Shown one piece after another: positions 1 through 11,612 of a stretch of DNA of 64,000 bases. Origin of the DNA: Morella rubra (lineage: Eukaryota > Streptophyta > Magnoliopsida > Fagales > Myricaceae); the NCBI GenBank assembly GCA_003952965.2, contig CM025854.1, positions 20,506,111 to 20,570,110 on the forward strand, written 5' to 3'. A model generated the notes under the pieces. The model was not told where the DNA came from. It saw only the letters and a list, made by a program, of their open reading frames with translations, and ran no database searches. The position numbers and the translations under genes are program-made. Positions within the stretch are counted from its first letter, which is position 1. Every line of letters begins with the position of its first letter.

Positions 1-382
1 GACATGAGCCCTTATCGTTTCTAAAGAAATGAAGCCCTCACAAAAAGATCTGACACAATGTATATTCACACCTGCTGAGTTCTTGTTCTGCATCGCGAAC
101 TATATAAAAAAAAACTACCCACCCCTTATTGTCACTATTTGATCATCGCTCCACCAAAACACACTAATCAACTAATAAAACTATTACAAAGACTTGTGCA
201 CCTCTTGCGTAATGTACGGTGAAGCTCGTCTAAATGAATCCGCCAATATGGCGGGTTACGGGTTATTACCTATGACCGGACTAAGCCGAGTCGAGTAAAT
301 GCTAAGTTAGAGTTCGCTCGTACTCATAGGTGCGTTCAGCGACCTCCTAAAATGTTTCAATATTAATAAAAAAAAATCTTCT
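1..382. other. Sequence left of the scaffold gap, no gene seen
   Basis: AT-rich sequence with short A runs. No open frame of useful length, no RNA gene and no recognisable transposon domain is visible. The joint to the neighbouring contig is the N run that follows. Confidence 0.5.
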
Positions 383-1382
383 NNNNNNNNNNNNNNNNNN
401 NNNNNNNNNNNNNNNNNNNNNNNNNNNNNNNNNNNNNNNNNNNNNNNNNNNNNNNNNNNNNNNNNNNNNNNNNNNNNNNNNNNNNNNNNNNNNNNNNNNN
501 NNNNNNNNNNNNNNNNNNNNNNNNNNNNNNNNNNNNNNNNNNNNNNNNNNNNNNNNNNNNNNNNNNNNNNNNNNNNNNNNNNNNNNNNNNNNNNNNNNNN
601 NNNNNNNNNNNNNNNNNNNNNNNNNNNNNNNNNNNNNNNNNNNNNNNNNNNNNNNNNNNNNNNNNNNNNNNNNNNNNNNNNNNNNNNNNNNNNNNNNNNN
701 NNNNNNNNNNNNNNNNNNNNNNNNNNNNNNNNNNNNNNNNNNNNNNNNNNNNNNNNNNNNNNNNNNNNNNNNNNNNNNNNNNNNNNNNNNNNNNNNNNNN
801 NNNNNNNNNNNNNNNNNNNNNNNNNNNNNNNNNNNNNNNNNNNNNNNNNNNNNNNNNNNNNNNNNNNNNNNNNNNNNNNNNNNNNNNNNNNNNNNNNNNN
901 NNNNNNNNNNNNNNNNNNNNNNNNNNNNNNNNNNNNNNNNNNNNNNNNNNNNNNNNNNNNNNNNNNNNNNNNNNNNNNNNNNNNNNNNNNNNNNNNNNNN
1001 NNNNNNNNNNNNNNNNNNNNNNNNNNNNNNNNNNNNNNNNNNNNNNNNNNNNNNNNNNNNNNNNNNNNNNNNNNNNNNNNNNNNNNNNNNNNNNNNNNNN
1101 NNNNNNNNNNNNNNNNNNNNNNNNNNNNNNNNNNNNNNNNNNNNNNNNNNNNNNNNNNNNNNNNNNNNNNNNNNNNNNNNNNNNNNNNNNNNNNNNNNNN
1201 NNNNNNNNNNNNNNNNNNNNNNNNNNNNNNNNNNNNNNNNNNNNNNNNNNNNNNNNNNNNNNNNNNNNNNNNNNNNNNNNNNNNNNNNNNNNNNNNNNNN
1301 NNNNNNNNNNNNNNNNNNNNNNNNNNNNNNNNNNNNNNNNNNNNNNNNNNNNNNNNNNNNNNNNNNNNNNNNNNNNNNNNNN
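383..1382. other. Assembly gap of exactly 1000 N
   Basis: The run of N is exactly 1000 bases, a conventional placeholder, so the true distance between the two flanks is probably unknown. Any reading frame that spans it is meaningless. Confidence 0.98.
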
Positions 1383-1718
1383 CCGGTGTTTATTGGTTAA
1401 TTTTTCAATGTTTCTTGAAATCTTTTGCCATTTGAAAATCCACATTTTCTTTTATAATTAACGTCGTTGGTGGTTAATTTCTTACTATTTTAGCTGTGCG
1501 TAACGAAGATGCATATTATGGGCTAATTTATTTGTGGATCTGATCATTTGACGAATATTAATTAGGTAACAAAGTTCTGTGTAGCTAAACACAGAAGAAT
1601 AATCAAAAGATGATCTGCTATACATATTCATGAAGAATGCATAATTAACTTGTCACACTAATTACTGTGGAGCAATATTAATTATTCCTTCGGGAGGGAC
1701 CAGGGTTTCCAAATATAA

Positions 1719-1927
1719 TTAAAAAAAAAGGGAAAAAAAAAACATAATCTTGTTAGACAGACAGTACCAAAACGAATTTATGTTTCTAGTCTGCAACAAC
1801 GACTGTTCAGGTTGAGGAAACATCTGAGCTTCCGGCTGTATTGTTAAGGTTTGCATAAAGGATGGAAACTTTGATAGATCATCATGAGGGAATAATATTT
1901 TGGCAGCAGATGGGTACAACGTATAAG
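1719..1927 (-). other. Candidate exon or gene fragment beside the gap
   Basis: On the minus strand a polypyrimidine stretch ending in CTACAG (about 1928-1935) is followed by an open frame of about 65 codons down to a stop near 1719. The composition looks coding (Pro, Gln, Phe and Leu mixed, reading PSAAKILFPHDDLSKF then a Gln/Pro-rich stretch). I do not recognise the family. The same exon-like sequence occurs again at about 1985-2100, where single extra bases break the frame. It could be a real exon of a gene partly lost in the gap, or chance. Confidence 0.2.
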
Positions 1928-2163
1928 CTGTAGAGGGATTTATTTAATCACATTTGGATCATACAAATCCTTTGCAATATGAGGGTTGAGGAAACATCAT
2001 GAGCTTCCGGCTGTATTGGTTAAGGTTTGCATAAAGGATGAGAAACTTTGAGTAGATCATCATGAGGGAATAATATTTTGGCAGCAGATGGGTACAACGT
2101 ATAAGCTGTAGAGGGATTTATTTAATCACATTTGGATCATACAAATCCTTTGCAATATGAGGG
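1811..2163. repeat. Tandem duplication of about 175 bp
   Basis: Copy 1 (1811-1984, 174 bp) and copy 2 (1985-2163, 179 bp) are directly adjacent. Every difference I could find is a single extra base in copy 2, for example CATCTGAG against CATCATGAG and TATTGTTAAGG against TATTGGTTAAGG; I saw no substitution. That pattern, close to a scaffold gap, suggests one genomic segment assembled twice with residual sequencing indels, although a recent true duplication is possible. Confidence 0.85.
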
Positions 2164-2271
2164 TTATTGCGCCGGTTGAGGCCGCATGCATTATCCTCTC
2201 TTGTTTCTAGGGTTCTGTAAGTTTTTGTCTTTATGGCGTGGTAATTATTATTAGAAAATATTGTATTTCTA

Positions 2272-2296
2272 ACACACACACACACACACAGAGAGA
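2272..2296. repeat. CA then GA microsatellite
   Basis: A run of AC dinucleotides passes directly into AGAGAG, a compound simple repeat in intergenic DNA. Confidence 0.85.
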
Positions 2297-2516
2297 TACG
2301 GATATACGCTACAGTATATTACTCGCTCTAACCTTTCTGTCTTACAAAGTTTGTAACTCCTAGGACATGGCTATATCATTTCCCGATATTTCACAACCTT
2401 TTTTTTTTTTTTTTGCATTGCCATTATTCCATAATCTCAACCTGTATTAGGGATAATAGAGTAACTAATTATAATCCACAGACCGAGAGTCTTGTCTCGC
2501 ATGCAATATTTGCATC

Positions 2517-2856
2517 TCAGTTGTGTATGGAGGCTTCCTTCTTGCCGGAGTGTAATCCACGGTCACCAAATCATCACTGTCTGTCAGTACCCTATCTTCT
2601 TTTGGCGAAAACGGATCCTGATCATGGCTCATCTGGGATATTTCGTTACTAGGACGGCTCGTAAACTGCTGCTGCTACCAAAATAAGCCAAAAAACTACT
2701 TTAATTAAGAATCAGATCTTATGATCTAGATCATTCAGAGTTGTTGTCATTAATTTAGTTAGGAGAGAAATTACCTCTGGCAGCGTTCGAGAAAAAGCAA
2801 AGCATGACAAGAGCTATAAGAACAAGGCGTTTGCATGGAAGTACTGCTGCAGCCAT
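2517..2856 (-). pseudogene. RGF/GLV/CLEL-type secreted peptide gene with two frame lesions
   Basis: This is a paralogue of the intact peptide gene at 6822-7132, with the same two-exon plan. Exon 1 (2856-2775) encodes a 27-residue signal peptide ending in SNAAR, followed by a good donor (G|GTAATT). Exon 2, after an acceptor around 2675-2681, encodes an acidic spacer (EDRVLTDSDDLVTV) and the hormone-like segment DYTPARRKPP. Two things break it. Exon 1 ends in phase 1, but every acceptor I can place puts exon 2 one base out of register. After KPP the expected IHN-stop is present only one base out of frame (TGA at 2517-2519), so the literal frame runs on. The match to the intact paralogue, including DSD(D/E)LV and DYTP, makes the family call firm. 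It is either a recent pseudogene or a functional gene hit by assembly indels. Confidence 0.7.
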
Positions 2857-2919
2857 CTCGCTATTCTCTATATTGAAGAGTTGGGTTGTTTTTTAGCTCA
2901 TAGAGCCTCGTTTTACTCC

Positions 2920-2927
2920 CTTATATA
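2920..2927 (-). promoter_or_regulatory. TATA box of the 2.5-kb peptide gene
   Basis: The minus strand reads TATATAAG, 64 bases upstream of the ATG at 2856. That leaves room for a start site near 2890 and a leader of about 35 bases. The intact paralogue has the same octamer 72 bases upstream of its ATG. Confidence 0.6.
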
Positions 2928-5900
2928 GACAAGAGCGAGTACTTAATTGTCACCCAGACACTTGGACGACTACGTAGCGTATTGGGAAATTTGAACGTGA
3001 CTAGTGTGGTCAAACATAGTTCACTTCAATGTCTCCTTCCTTCCTAGCATAGAAAATTGCATAAAATGATAGAATGTTGCGTGCTTAAAGGACAGGTTGA
3101 TGCAAAGACAGAAAATGCAGTAGGCGTCGGCATATTAACCAGTTGGAGGGGTCTGACTTTGTCTCCCCTTGAAAGGTGCGTAATTTGTTGTTATTTCGTT
3201 TTTGTTGTACTAGTAGACAGTTCATGCCGCTAAAAAGTACTCCTCATAATTAATTCCCATGTCGTTTAGCTTAAGGGGTGTGATCGCCCTGATGGAGTCT
3301 GGGATTTGGTAAAGTTCTTCCATCAATGGGTTTTCTTTCAGTATGAACGATGGTTTCATTGGCTCTACTTCAACTAGTAGGCAGTGGAAAAGTGCTTATG
3401 CACAGACGGAAATTCCAAATTCCAAATTCGAAGAGAGTAAGATAGGGAAATTCTTTACCCTAAAATAAATAAAAGAGTCCATCAACCTCAATTGAATCCC
3501 ATTAAACATCCCTCAAAGTAGAACAGATCAAGAATTACATGCACTTTCCTTTTAAGTGCGTTTAAAGACATACTAGGGATTTTGATCCAGTACTCCAGGT
3601 TGTTGCTTCATGTCTCTTCTTGTAGATGTAGGGACCTGGGGACAGCTTGCTTCGAGCATACCGCGGACGTGTGGGCCTCACTTCATACCTGTTCACCCGC
3701 CTGACCAAACCAGCATTAATTCATGACCCAGTAGTGCGAGGCACATGGCAAATCCCCCCACTAAACCTAAAGCGCGCGGCATGTGTTTATGTAACTAGCA
3801 AGGCGGTGTAAAATGACCTCCAGAGTCCAAAGAGGGTTTTCAATATTGTTGTGCCGCCACAATGTAATTGTTTAGTCTTGATAAATTCTTATTACGAGAT
3901 CTAATCAATTCAATTAGTCATTCATGCATTAATGAAGCGGAGGGAGAAAACCCGACACAGCCATGGTGCTCCAATCGTTTTCAGGGAAGGCGATCAACAA
4001 CGTTATGTGCGAATATCACGTGGCATGCACTAAGGATCGTAGCATCGTGGGCCTGCTTTGTCCCTAAATTGCTCATTCTCTAAACATGATATACTTGCTA
4101 AATAATGCTTAAAGCTAGCTAGAGACAAAGAATTAGAGAAGCAAGCTACGTACAGAGCTCATGAAAATTAATTTCCGATAGGGGTTGTTGATGTGAAAAA
4201 AGGTTTCCCAGAAAGAAAAGCTTATCAAACTTCAATGATCCCTTGAACAATTAACGTTGTTTGCCCGAACTTCTAAGTGCACTTTTTTGATTCAAAAACA
4301 AAATCTGATAACTCACGGCGACTCAATTACTTGCCCCCCCTAATGATTCATAACTTCAAAAGTACTGCTTGTTCCCCATGGAAGTTTAGACTGGTAGAAT
4401 TGCAAGTGTTTACATTACCAAAGATTAAATCTTTCATGATATTTTGCATATTGGACTAACATATATAGCAGCAGATCAAAGATGTCTTTAAGCTGATAGA
4501 GTTTTGGCTTAAAGAAATTGTGTAGCTGAGTGGTCACCAGGTTGAATTTCTTCAATCAGCCATGGACAATGGCCCCAGTTTAAGCTTCATTGTTAAGCTA
4601 ATTTAGCCTCATGGAGATCCCATGCGTGCATTCCAAATATGAGAATTAATGTTACTGGGCACGCGATGAGCTTCATCTCAGTAATAATTGGCACATCCTT
4701 CCTTCAGGAGGGATTGTTTCCTAGGGCAGAATCCCCTTGTCCACAGATCTTGGATCTTAGAAAACAAATTGTCCAACAACAAAAAAGTGACCAACAAGGA
4801 GGTAGGTTTGAAGAATTGATCTTTCTTGTGAGGGGCCTTCTCTTAGTGTTTATTGAGGACACAATATTTCTGGGAAAAAATGTGAAAGAAACTAATTAGA
4901 ACTAGCAGGGGCTGGCTCTGTTTGTGTTAATGCAACTGTTTTTCGGGGACAGGACACGGACACGGACACGGCTCCTTTTTTTACGTCTTCTTTGCGCCAG
5001 TGTGCCGCTTTAATGACCGTATCATTGGCCTCCCAACGCTTCATAGAGGAGGCCCTATATATGACGGTAAGGATTGCTATAGCAAGGCCTCCGATAAGAG
5101 AAATTTTGATCATCTAACTCCTATGAGCTGAATCCAACCTTTCCATTCGGATATGCATGAATTTTTTTTTCTGAAATCTCCCATTCTCAATTACCACTGC
5201 TATGGAATCTATATTATAACCCTTCGAATTAGCGAAGCAGTTATGTCGTGGCTCCCATTTTCGTTGAGAAGAATATAGGTTAATCCACTGGAGTAGTTCT
5301 GAAAGATCACGAAACATGGAGATCGACATGCATGGAACACAAGGGACACGACACTGGCCCGCGAGATGGTTACTCTCTAGCAGAGCTTCGTGTCTCTCCC
5401 AGGGCCAATGCCATCAGTGTCTTATAATGAAGAAATATCAATCTAGGAGACACGAAGACACGAGTAGAAAATGTCAACACTACGATGTAACTGATCCTCT
5501 TAGGGTTTGTTACGCGCCCGTTGGTGCTCTCAAAAGAAGCCGCGGTGAGCCTAATTTTTTTGCTTGTTAATTGGCGATCTGAGCTAGCCTGTCTTTGAGT
5601 GCATCCATGCAGGTGTACGATACCGGGGATGAGGAACGTAGATCAATTTATAAAGAATTTGCAGAACCAACATTAATTCTTTGTGTTTGTGTTTTCTTCA
5701 TCATATGTCTATAAATTAATTAAGAAGCATATTCTTTTCTTCTTTCTTCGTACCGATATGTCCAAAAAGGCTCTTAATTTATGGATCATGGAAGTGCATC
5801 GATATCTTATGCTTGGGTTCGACTGTGAAACTGAGGTACTTAATCATCACATGAGATCAGAGTGTATGCAGGCCACGACAGCACAATCAGGTCTGTCCAC

Positions 5901-6821
5901 ATACAATTCAAACCCAATTTGAGTAATTTCAATTCACATTATTCCTATATATAAATAATTTCAAAGGGATTCTGGCTTCTAAGTAGCAGATGATATATAT
6001 ATATATAGATCGAGAGCCAGCAAAGCTCAAGTCAAGATGATGTATTTCTGGATTGCACAAGGTTTCTGACGATCTCCCTGTCAACGTTGTCAACGTCGGC
6101 TCTAATATTGCTATCAATTGCAAACATGATAACTTACGGTGATCAAGTCTTCCTGACATTAGTTTCAAGATAAGTTGGCCATCAGTGTTTGCCGTCACTG
6201 CAGCTGTAGCATCCATTTTCCATGAATCAGATAATCTACTAGCTGCTATAATTGTGTGGACGTTCAAACCACACTCTTTCTCACAGGCCGGTAGGTATAG
6301 ATTCTGCATATTTTATCGTAGCTGTACGTATCATTAATTAATTACACTTTATTAATTAACATCAGACCTTAGGAATCCGAGGCTTCTGAAGCCGAGCGCG
6401 ACAGTACCACATATGAATTGCATGCAGCAAAAACCCGACCGACAACCATAATCTGAACTTCCCTTGTTAATTTTGAAAGGAGTGCTCCTATTTATCTATT
6501 GCTCAAAAGAATGATATCCATTAACAATCGTATAGCAGCAGTTTGGAATTCAGTTGAAAGGAGCTGATCATTATATATCATGTATTTGAGAAAAGTAAAC
6601 TTTTACAAACTGACGACAAATCACACATGTCGATTGAGTGCATGTACTTACATGTGGATAAACGCGTTTTTCCCATCCCTACAAAACTTGCCATATCCCT
6701 GACCTGCTCCTCCAAAATTTTCGTAAACCCCCTCCGGCCTCCCAAAAAACCAAACATTTATACGCACCCAAAACTCAAAAAAGAGGAGCTAAACTGGTAC
6801 TTGCTCAACGAGTTCGGAGTT
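2928..6821. other. Intergenic DNA between the two peptide genes
   Basis: No convincing gene is visible in these 3.9 kb. Segments near 3925-4080 and 7940-8080 share short stretches (for example a GGGCCTG or GGCCCTG block followed by TTTGTCCCT) and lie at comparable distances upstream of the two peptide genes, which hints that a larger unit was duplicated and has diverged. A 126-codon minus-strand frame at 5929-6309 matches nothing I recognise. Confidence 0.4.
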
Positions 6822-7132
6822 TTAGTTATGGATTGGAGGCTTCTTTTTTGTTGGAGTGTAATCCATACCCACTAACTCGTCACTGTCCACCACCACATCT
6901 TCGTTTGGGGTAGACAGATCTGCGTATCCCTTGGGAGCTTCATTACCAGACGCTAGCAAAGTCCTCGCTGCTGCAGAAAAACCAAAAAGCTGCAAAATAT
7001 CAAATTTGCGCTCTGGAATGTTGCTATCAGATTGAGTACATATAGGCTATAGCAAGATTTACCTCTAGCACTGACGTTGATGAAGCAAAGCAACACAAAG
7101 GCCACAAGAAGAAGGCGCTTGCATGTAGGCAT
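6822..7132 (-). CDS. RGF/GOLVEN/CLEL-type secreted signalling peptide precursor, 72 aa
   Basis: This gene was assembled by hand and is too short in each exon for an ordinary ORF scan. Exon 1 is 7132-7063, with the ATG followed by a hydrophobic signal peptide (LLLVAFVLLCFINVSAR, residues about 7-23). The donor is G|GTAAAT and the acceptor TTTTCTGCAG. Exon 2 is 6970-6822. The 72-residue product has a signal peptide, an acidic variable spacer (PNEDVVVDSDELVGM) and the C-terminal 13-mer DYTPTKKKPPIHN directly before the stop. That C-terminus fits the RGF/GLV/CLEL family, whose mature peptides start with a DY that is tyrosine-sulfated and end in P-x-HN. In the family such peptides are cut from the secreted precursor and are perceived by LRR receptor kinases in root meristem and gravitropic growth. 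The family call is from sequence; the exact member and its role here are inference. Confidence 0.85.
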
Positions 7133-7203
7133 CTTAGGCTCTTTTGATATATAATTAAATAATCCCCAGCTTGTCTGCGCAGCATCTTCATCTCAGTCGA
7201 TGT

Positions 7204-7211
7204 CTTATATA
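7204..7211 (-). promoter_or_regulatory. TATA box of the intact peptide gene
   Basis: The minus strand reads TATATAAG, 72 bases upstream of the ATG at 7132. The paralogue at 2.5 kb has the same motif in the matching place. Confidence 0.6.
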
Positions 7212-8315
7212 GCCCGAATTAAGAACAGTTCTTGCTACCTAGATTCTAAGAAATGTGACACAGGTGACAGTGACCTAAATTTGTTTCTGCAATTTTAACT
7301 TGATCAGAAGAATGAATGGTCTTTTAGTGTCAGCATCGATGTCTTCTACTGTTTTGCATGACAATATTATCCATGACTTGGGGGTATATCGTATAATTGT
7401 CTTCTCACGAAAGTCGTATTTCTCTTCCCAACTTTTTTGGGGCAATTAGCCTAGGATGAACGGTAGTAGTTTGTCTTTAATTAGAGAGTTGCGGGTAGTG
7501 GGTTGGTTGTAGAATCAGGCCAAGAGCTTTGGTTGCAAACGGTACTGACTATTTCCTCGGTAACTGAAAAAGAATTGCTCATGACTCTTCCATTTTTCTT
7601 GGCAAATTAGGATCTTTACTAAGTAGATCGCAAGAAAAAAGGAAAGAAAAAGGGACTAGAAAAATCTTCAAGCAAGATCAGTCACGGGGCCTGCTCAGAT
7701 GAACTCCACAGCCAGATTAGTGGAGCATCCATTAATCTTTTCTACAGCCAAGCACGTACGTGAAAGTATCCCTCCCAGGACCAAATGGCTCATATTCCTT
7801 CATCAAACATGGCTATACGGAAAATTGCCCTAAGGAGTACCCACTGTCCTGCCATCAAAGTACTACCGCATGGCATATGCCTTTGGAGGTATTTATATCA
7901 GTCTTGTTCGATCAATCATGTATGAAACCGTCCATAAATGATGAAGGGAGATGATCAAGACCGGTGGGGACTAAAGTCACTTTCGGATACGGGGATCACT
8001 ATAATGTGTACAAAAATCACATGGGAAGCACGGGTACTGAAAAATCCAATCGGTGGCCCTGTTTTGTCCCTCGATGCACAGACATCAAAACTGATTGATC
8101 TTGCCAATTAAAGGCTTAAAATATAAGAGAAAGACATCGATGCTTTGAAATAGAAAAGGAAAAATAGAGAGTAAAGAGACATTTCTTTGGGGGCCTTGAT
8201 TTGAGCAAAAAGTTTGCGAGGAATATAGTAGTAGTAGTAGTAGTAGTAGGACATTTCTCTGTTTCTATATCCCCACTTAGAAGTAGTGTAGTTCTTTTCC
8301 TGGAAAACTTTTTCC
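7212..8315. other. Intergenic DNA upstream of the intact peptide gene
   Basis: AT-rich sequence with a short AGT trinucleotide run near 8228-8249. It probably includes the upstream promoter of the minus-strand peptide gene. No other gene is seen. Confidence 0.4.
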
Positions 8316-9322
8316 CACTTGGACAATTCTTCTTCGGCCTTTTTTTTCACTCATTCATTCTTTCTTTCTTTTGGTCATACTGGAATATTTTATCGGCAAC
8401 TCCAAATCGTAGCCATGTAAATAGTGATCTGACCATAGATTTTCCATTCCATGACGACAACGATGAAACAATCTAATTAACTAGATATACTACAAACTTT
8501 ATGGGTCTAATTATCGTAGAGCAAAAGCTTTTCCAAATAAATACTTTTTGTCGTCCAAATGCAATTAATTAATATGTCTCAGGCTCATTGGACACACTTC
8601 AAATAAAGAGGAATTGTAAAACTCATTTTAATCAGAAGATTAGTATGTTTCGTTTACATGTCTGAGGTTGAATTGACATGCAAACCAATAAGAAGAAAGA
8701 CTAGTTCGACAACAATATAAGGGAAATAAAGGACTCGATGATCACTTTTAAGAGAAGAGACAATCGGGATGCTTTAAGGAGCTGATAAAGTAGAGCAAAT
8801 TCTTTTACAGCAGTAAACCTTGAGAATGATATGAAACATCAGTTTCACGGCCAGGAATATAGTAGTAGTGACTTTCTTCTGTAGTCATGTATACCTGTAG
8901 TTTATATTTATGTAGTGGCACTAGTTTAGTATAGGACAGTTTTTATTTATTTTCCCTATCCACCTTCCTTTTTTCACTTGGACAATTCTTTTCGGCCTTT
9001 TTTTTCACTCATTCATTCTTTCTTTCTTTTGGTCATACTGGAATATTTTATCGGCAACTCCAAATCGTAGCCATGTAAATAGTGATCTGACCATAGATTT
9101 TCCATTCCATGACGACAACGATGAAACAATCTAATTAACTAGATATACTACAAACTTTATGGGTCTAATTATCGTAGAGCAAAAGCTTTTCCAAATAAAT
9201 ACTTTTTGTCGTCCAAATGCAATTAATTAATATGTCTCAGGCTCATTGGACACACTTCAAATAAAGAGGAATTGTAAAACTCATTTTAATCAGAAGATTA
9301 GTATGTTCCATCGTTTACATGT
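8316..9322. repeat. Direct duplication of about 345 bp, period about 659
   Basis: Copy A (8316-8662) and copy B (8975-9322) are almost identical, with a one- or two-base indel near the start and a small one near the end. The intervening 312 bases also show older similarity to their counterparts: GGAATATAGTAGTAG occurs near 8219 and 8862. The unit is therefore a larger, partly diverged tandem duplication. No coding content is recognised. Confidence 0.85.
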
Positions 9323-11612
9323 CATGAGTAGTTATAGATTGATGATGAAAGTTTTTTTTTAAACCTAAAGGTAGGACATAAGGGTATAAACCACTAAATT
9401 CCCCCATTGACATGCATATTCCCAAACCATGTCATTTCCCAAAGAAGAATACAAAACTCAATGATCTAGTTCAAATAGTAAATGGACAACAATACCTCTC
9501 CCCCGGCCCCCCTTCTGTGGGGGTAAGGGAAAGTGCCCTAGGGGACCTGGTTGAGTTTGACTTGAGAGTTAAGGTCGACTATCCCATCTCTATCTTGATC
9601 ACTTTTAAGCCCCGTATACGGCACTAAACGAGTGAGCGATGTTTCTTCAATTCGGGCCCCTAGTGCCTGTCGTAGAGCTAGAGTTAAGGCACCCCTAGCT
9701 AGTGATGAGCCCCCACATGTCCACGAGTAGTAGGTGCTAATTAATTCAGCCACCTTGCGCAAATGTACAGCAGTGAGCAGGCCAAACCTTGAGCACTTAC
9801 TCTGATGTAAAGGCGTTTCTTTATGAAACATCATTGTGTTTTCTCGGCCACGTTCACGGCCACCATGCAGTGCTGGAATTTAGGGCCCCTCGACCGCTGC
9901 AAGTGAACTACCAGAACAACCCACTCGTTGGTGACTTTGGCCCACTTCGGATGGTGATCAGGGAGGTTAATTAACAGAAGAAATATCATGTGAAATCACC
10001 ACCTGTTTCAAAATCTTACCAACGCTAAACAAATCTTTTGCCAAATGATTTGCATGTATTGCTTAAAATGGCAGAGGAAAATATTTAACTAGGGCCCTGC
10101 CTGCACTAAGAGGTTAGCGGTATAGCCTGAATACATCAACTCTGCAGGAGTTTTAGACTATGCCTAATCGACGGGCAATCCCTTTTAAGATCGACATACG
10201 TTGACTTGGACGATCCTTGAGGCGCCCTTGAGCAGGAGTAAGCCACATGGTGCACAACCCAATAAAAGCCGACATCGACAGACACAAATCGCCTAGATCT
10301 ATCCGACTATATATCAGTCTGGAAAGGTGGTGGTCGGACTATGTCATGGCCTGCTCTTGTTGGTTCGTATGGTTCATGGATGTCATTTCCATGGAGGTTT
10401 ATGGACTTGTAATTAAGGGTGTCTTTGGACTCTGTGGTGGCGCCAATAACAATAATGTCTTGATGCATGTCTAGTCGTTGAGTTTCCTTTTCATGTCAGT
10501 CTCTGTGTTCTCTTAATCATAACCAAATTTGGGGGTCATCGGGTCAGTAGTCTACTTTGTGAAATGGACAAAGGAGCTGCAGAGGGCACAAGCTCACGTG
10601 AATGTGTTGGTTGTCCTCACCACTTGCTGTGCACCAGGTCAGGAAGATGCCCTAGCAGCCTTGGTCAAGTAACTCTCTGTTACAACATTCACATTTTTGT
10701 CTCTTTTTTTGGCCTACTATTCGCTTTAGTCTAATTTCGCTTGGCCGCTAATAAATCGACTTCATAATTTTGTTTTTTGCTTCAGTGATCGGTAGATTGT
10801 AATTGTCCCTTCTCATGCAAGCTCGGGAGATGATGACACGTTCGCCGACATGTTCAATCTCGCCTTAACACGCGTTTATTTTATTAAAAATTGAGTTAAT
10901 TTCACATTTCTTCTCTCACTAACTATTGAAATTCTGATACTTTACACTCCATACTATTATCAAATTGCTCGACTACCAACTGTTAGCATTTTACACCTCG
11001 CTATTTATTTGGACAAAAATTTATTATTTTAATTCCGTGAAATGACAATTTTACTCTCATAAATTGTTTATCATTTTATTTATATGGAGATAAAAATAAA
11101 TTATGAGAATAAAATTGTTATATAGTCAGTTGATAGTTAAGGAACGAAACATAATGATTGGCCAACTATCCATTCAATGTATTTTTTTTCAAAAAATATC
11201 CTTTTTTTCAGTTTTCTGGTTATTTATTAAGATGTAAGGGAATTTATTCTTTTTGTTTTTGGTAGGATAATTATTGTTGGATCACTTTGGGTTTCTACTT
11301 TCTTTCGAATACTGTTACAGTTGCAAACGGATGAAAAGCCCACCGAGTCTGCAAGCCCATGGCCTGGATTTAAACTTCAAATGGATCCGTTCCAAGTTAA
11401 AGAACGAACAAAATACAAAAAATGGTGGTCCTTTGGAGGTTTTCCATTAACCAGAATAACCAAGATCATTAAGCGCCCATAACCAAACAGGGCATATTCT
11501 CATATCCAAACAAACCCATTTTCTCAAACCATCCCGCGCTTATTCGAAGAAGACGACCACTGTCTTAACTATTCCCCATTTGCTCCCTAAACAGTTCCTT
11601 CAGCTCCCCGAA
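9323..11612. other. Intergenic DNA before EME1
   Basis: No gene recognised. A stretch near 9767-9850 (ACAGCAGT, AAACCTTGAG, GAAACATCA, CGGCCA in order) resembles 8808-8855, a possible further, older copy of the duplicated unit to its left. 10840-11250 is strongly AT-rich. The last few hundred bases should hold the EME1 promoter, but I see no clear TATA box. Confidence 0.4.

Noticed and set aside
363-1445. Long minus-strand frame across the N run
   Set aside because: It consists almost entirely of undetermined bases and has no meaning.
5929-6309. 126-codon minus-strand frame; on the plus strand a stretch reading INCKHDNL and WTFKP resembles a plant S-protein homologue
   Set aside because: The spacing of the S-protein motifs is wrong, a stop lies between them, and no signal peptide is seen. 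A decayed copy cannot be excluded but is not supported.
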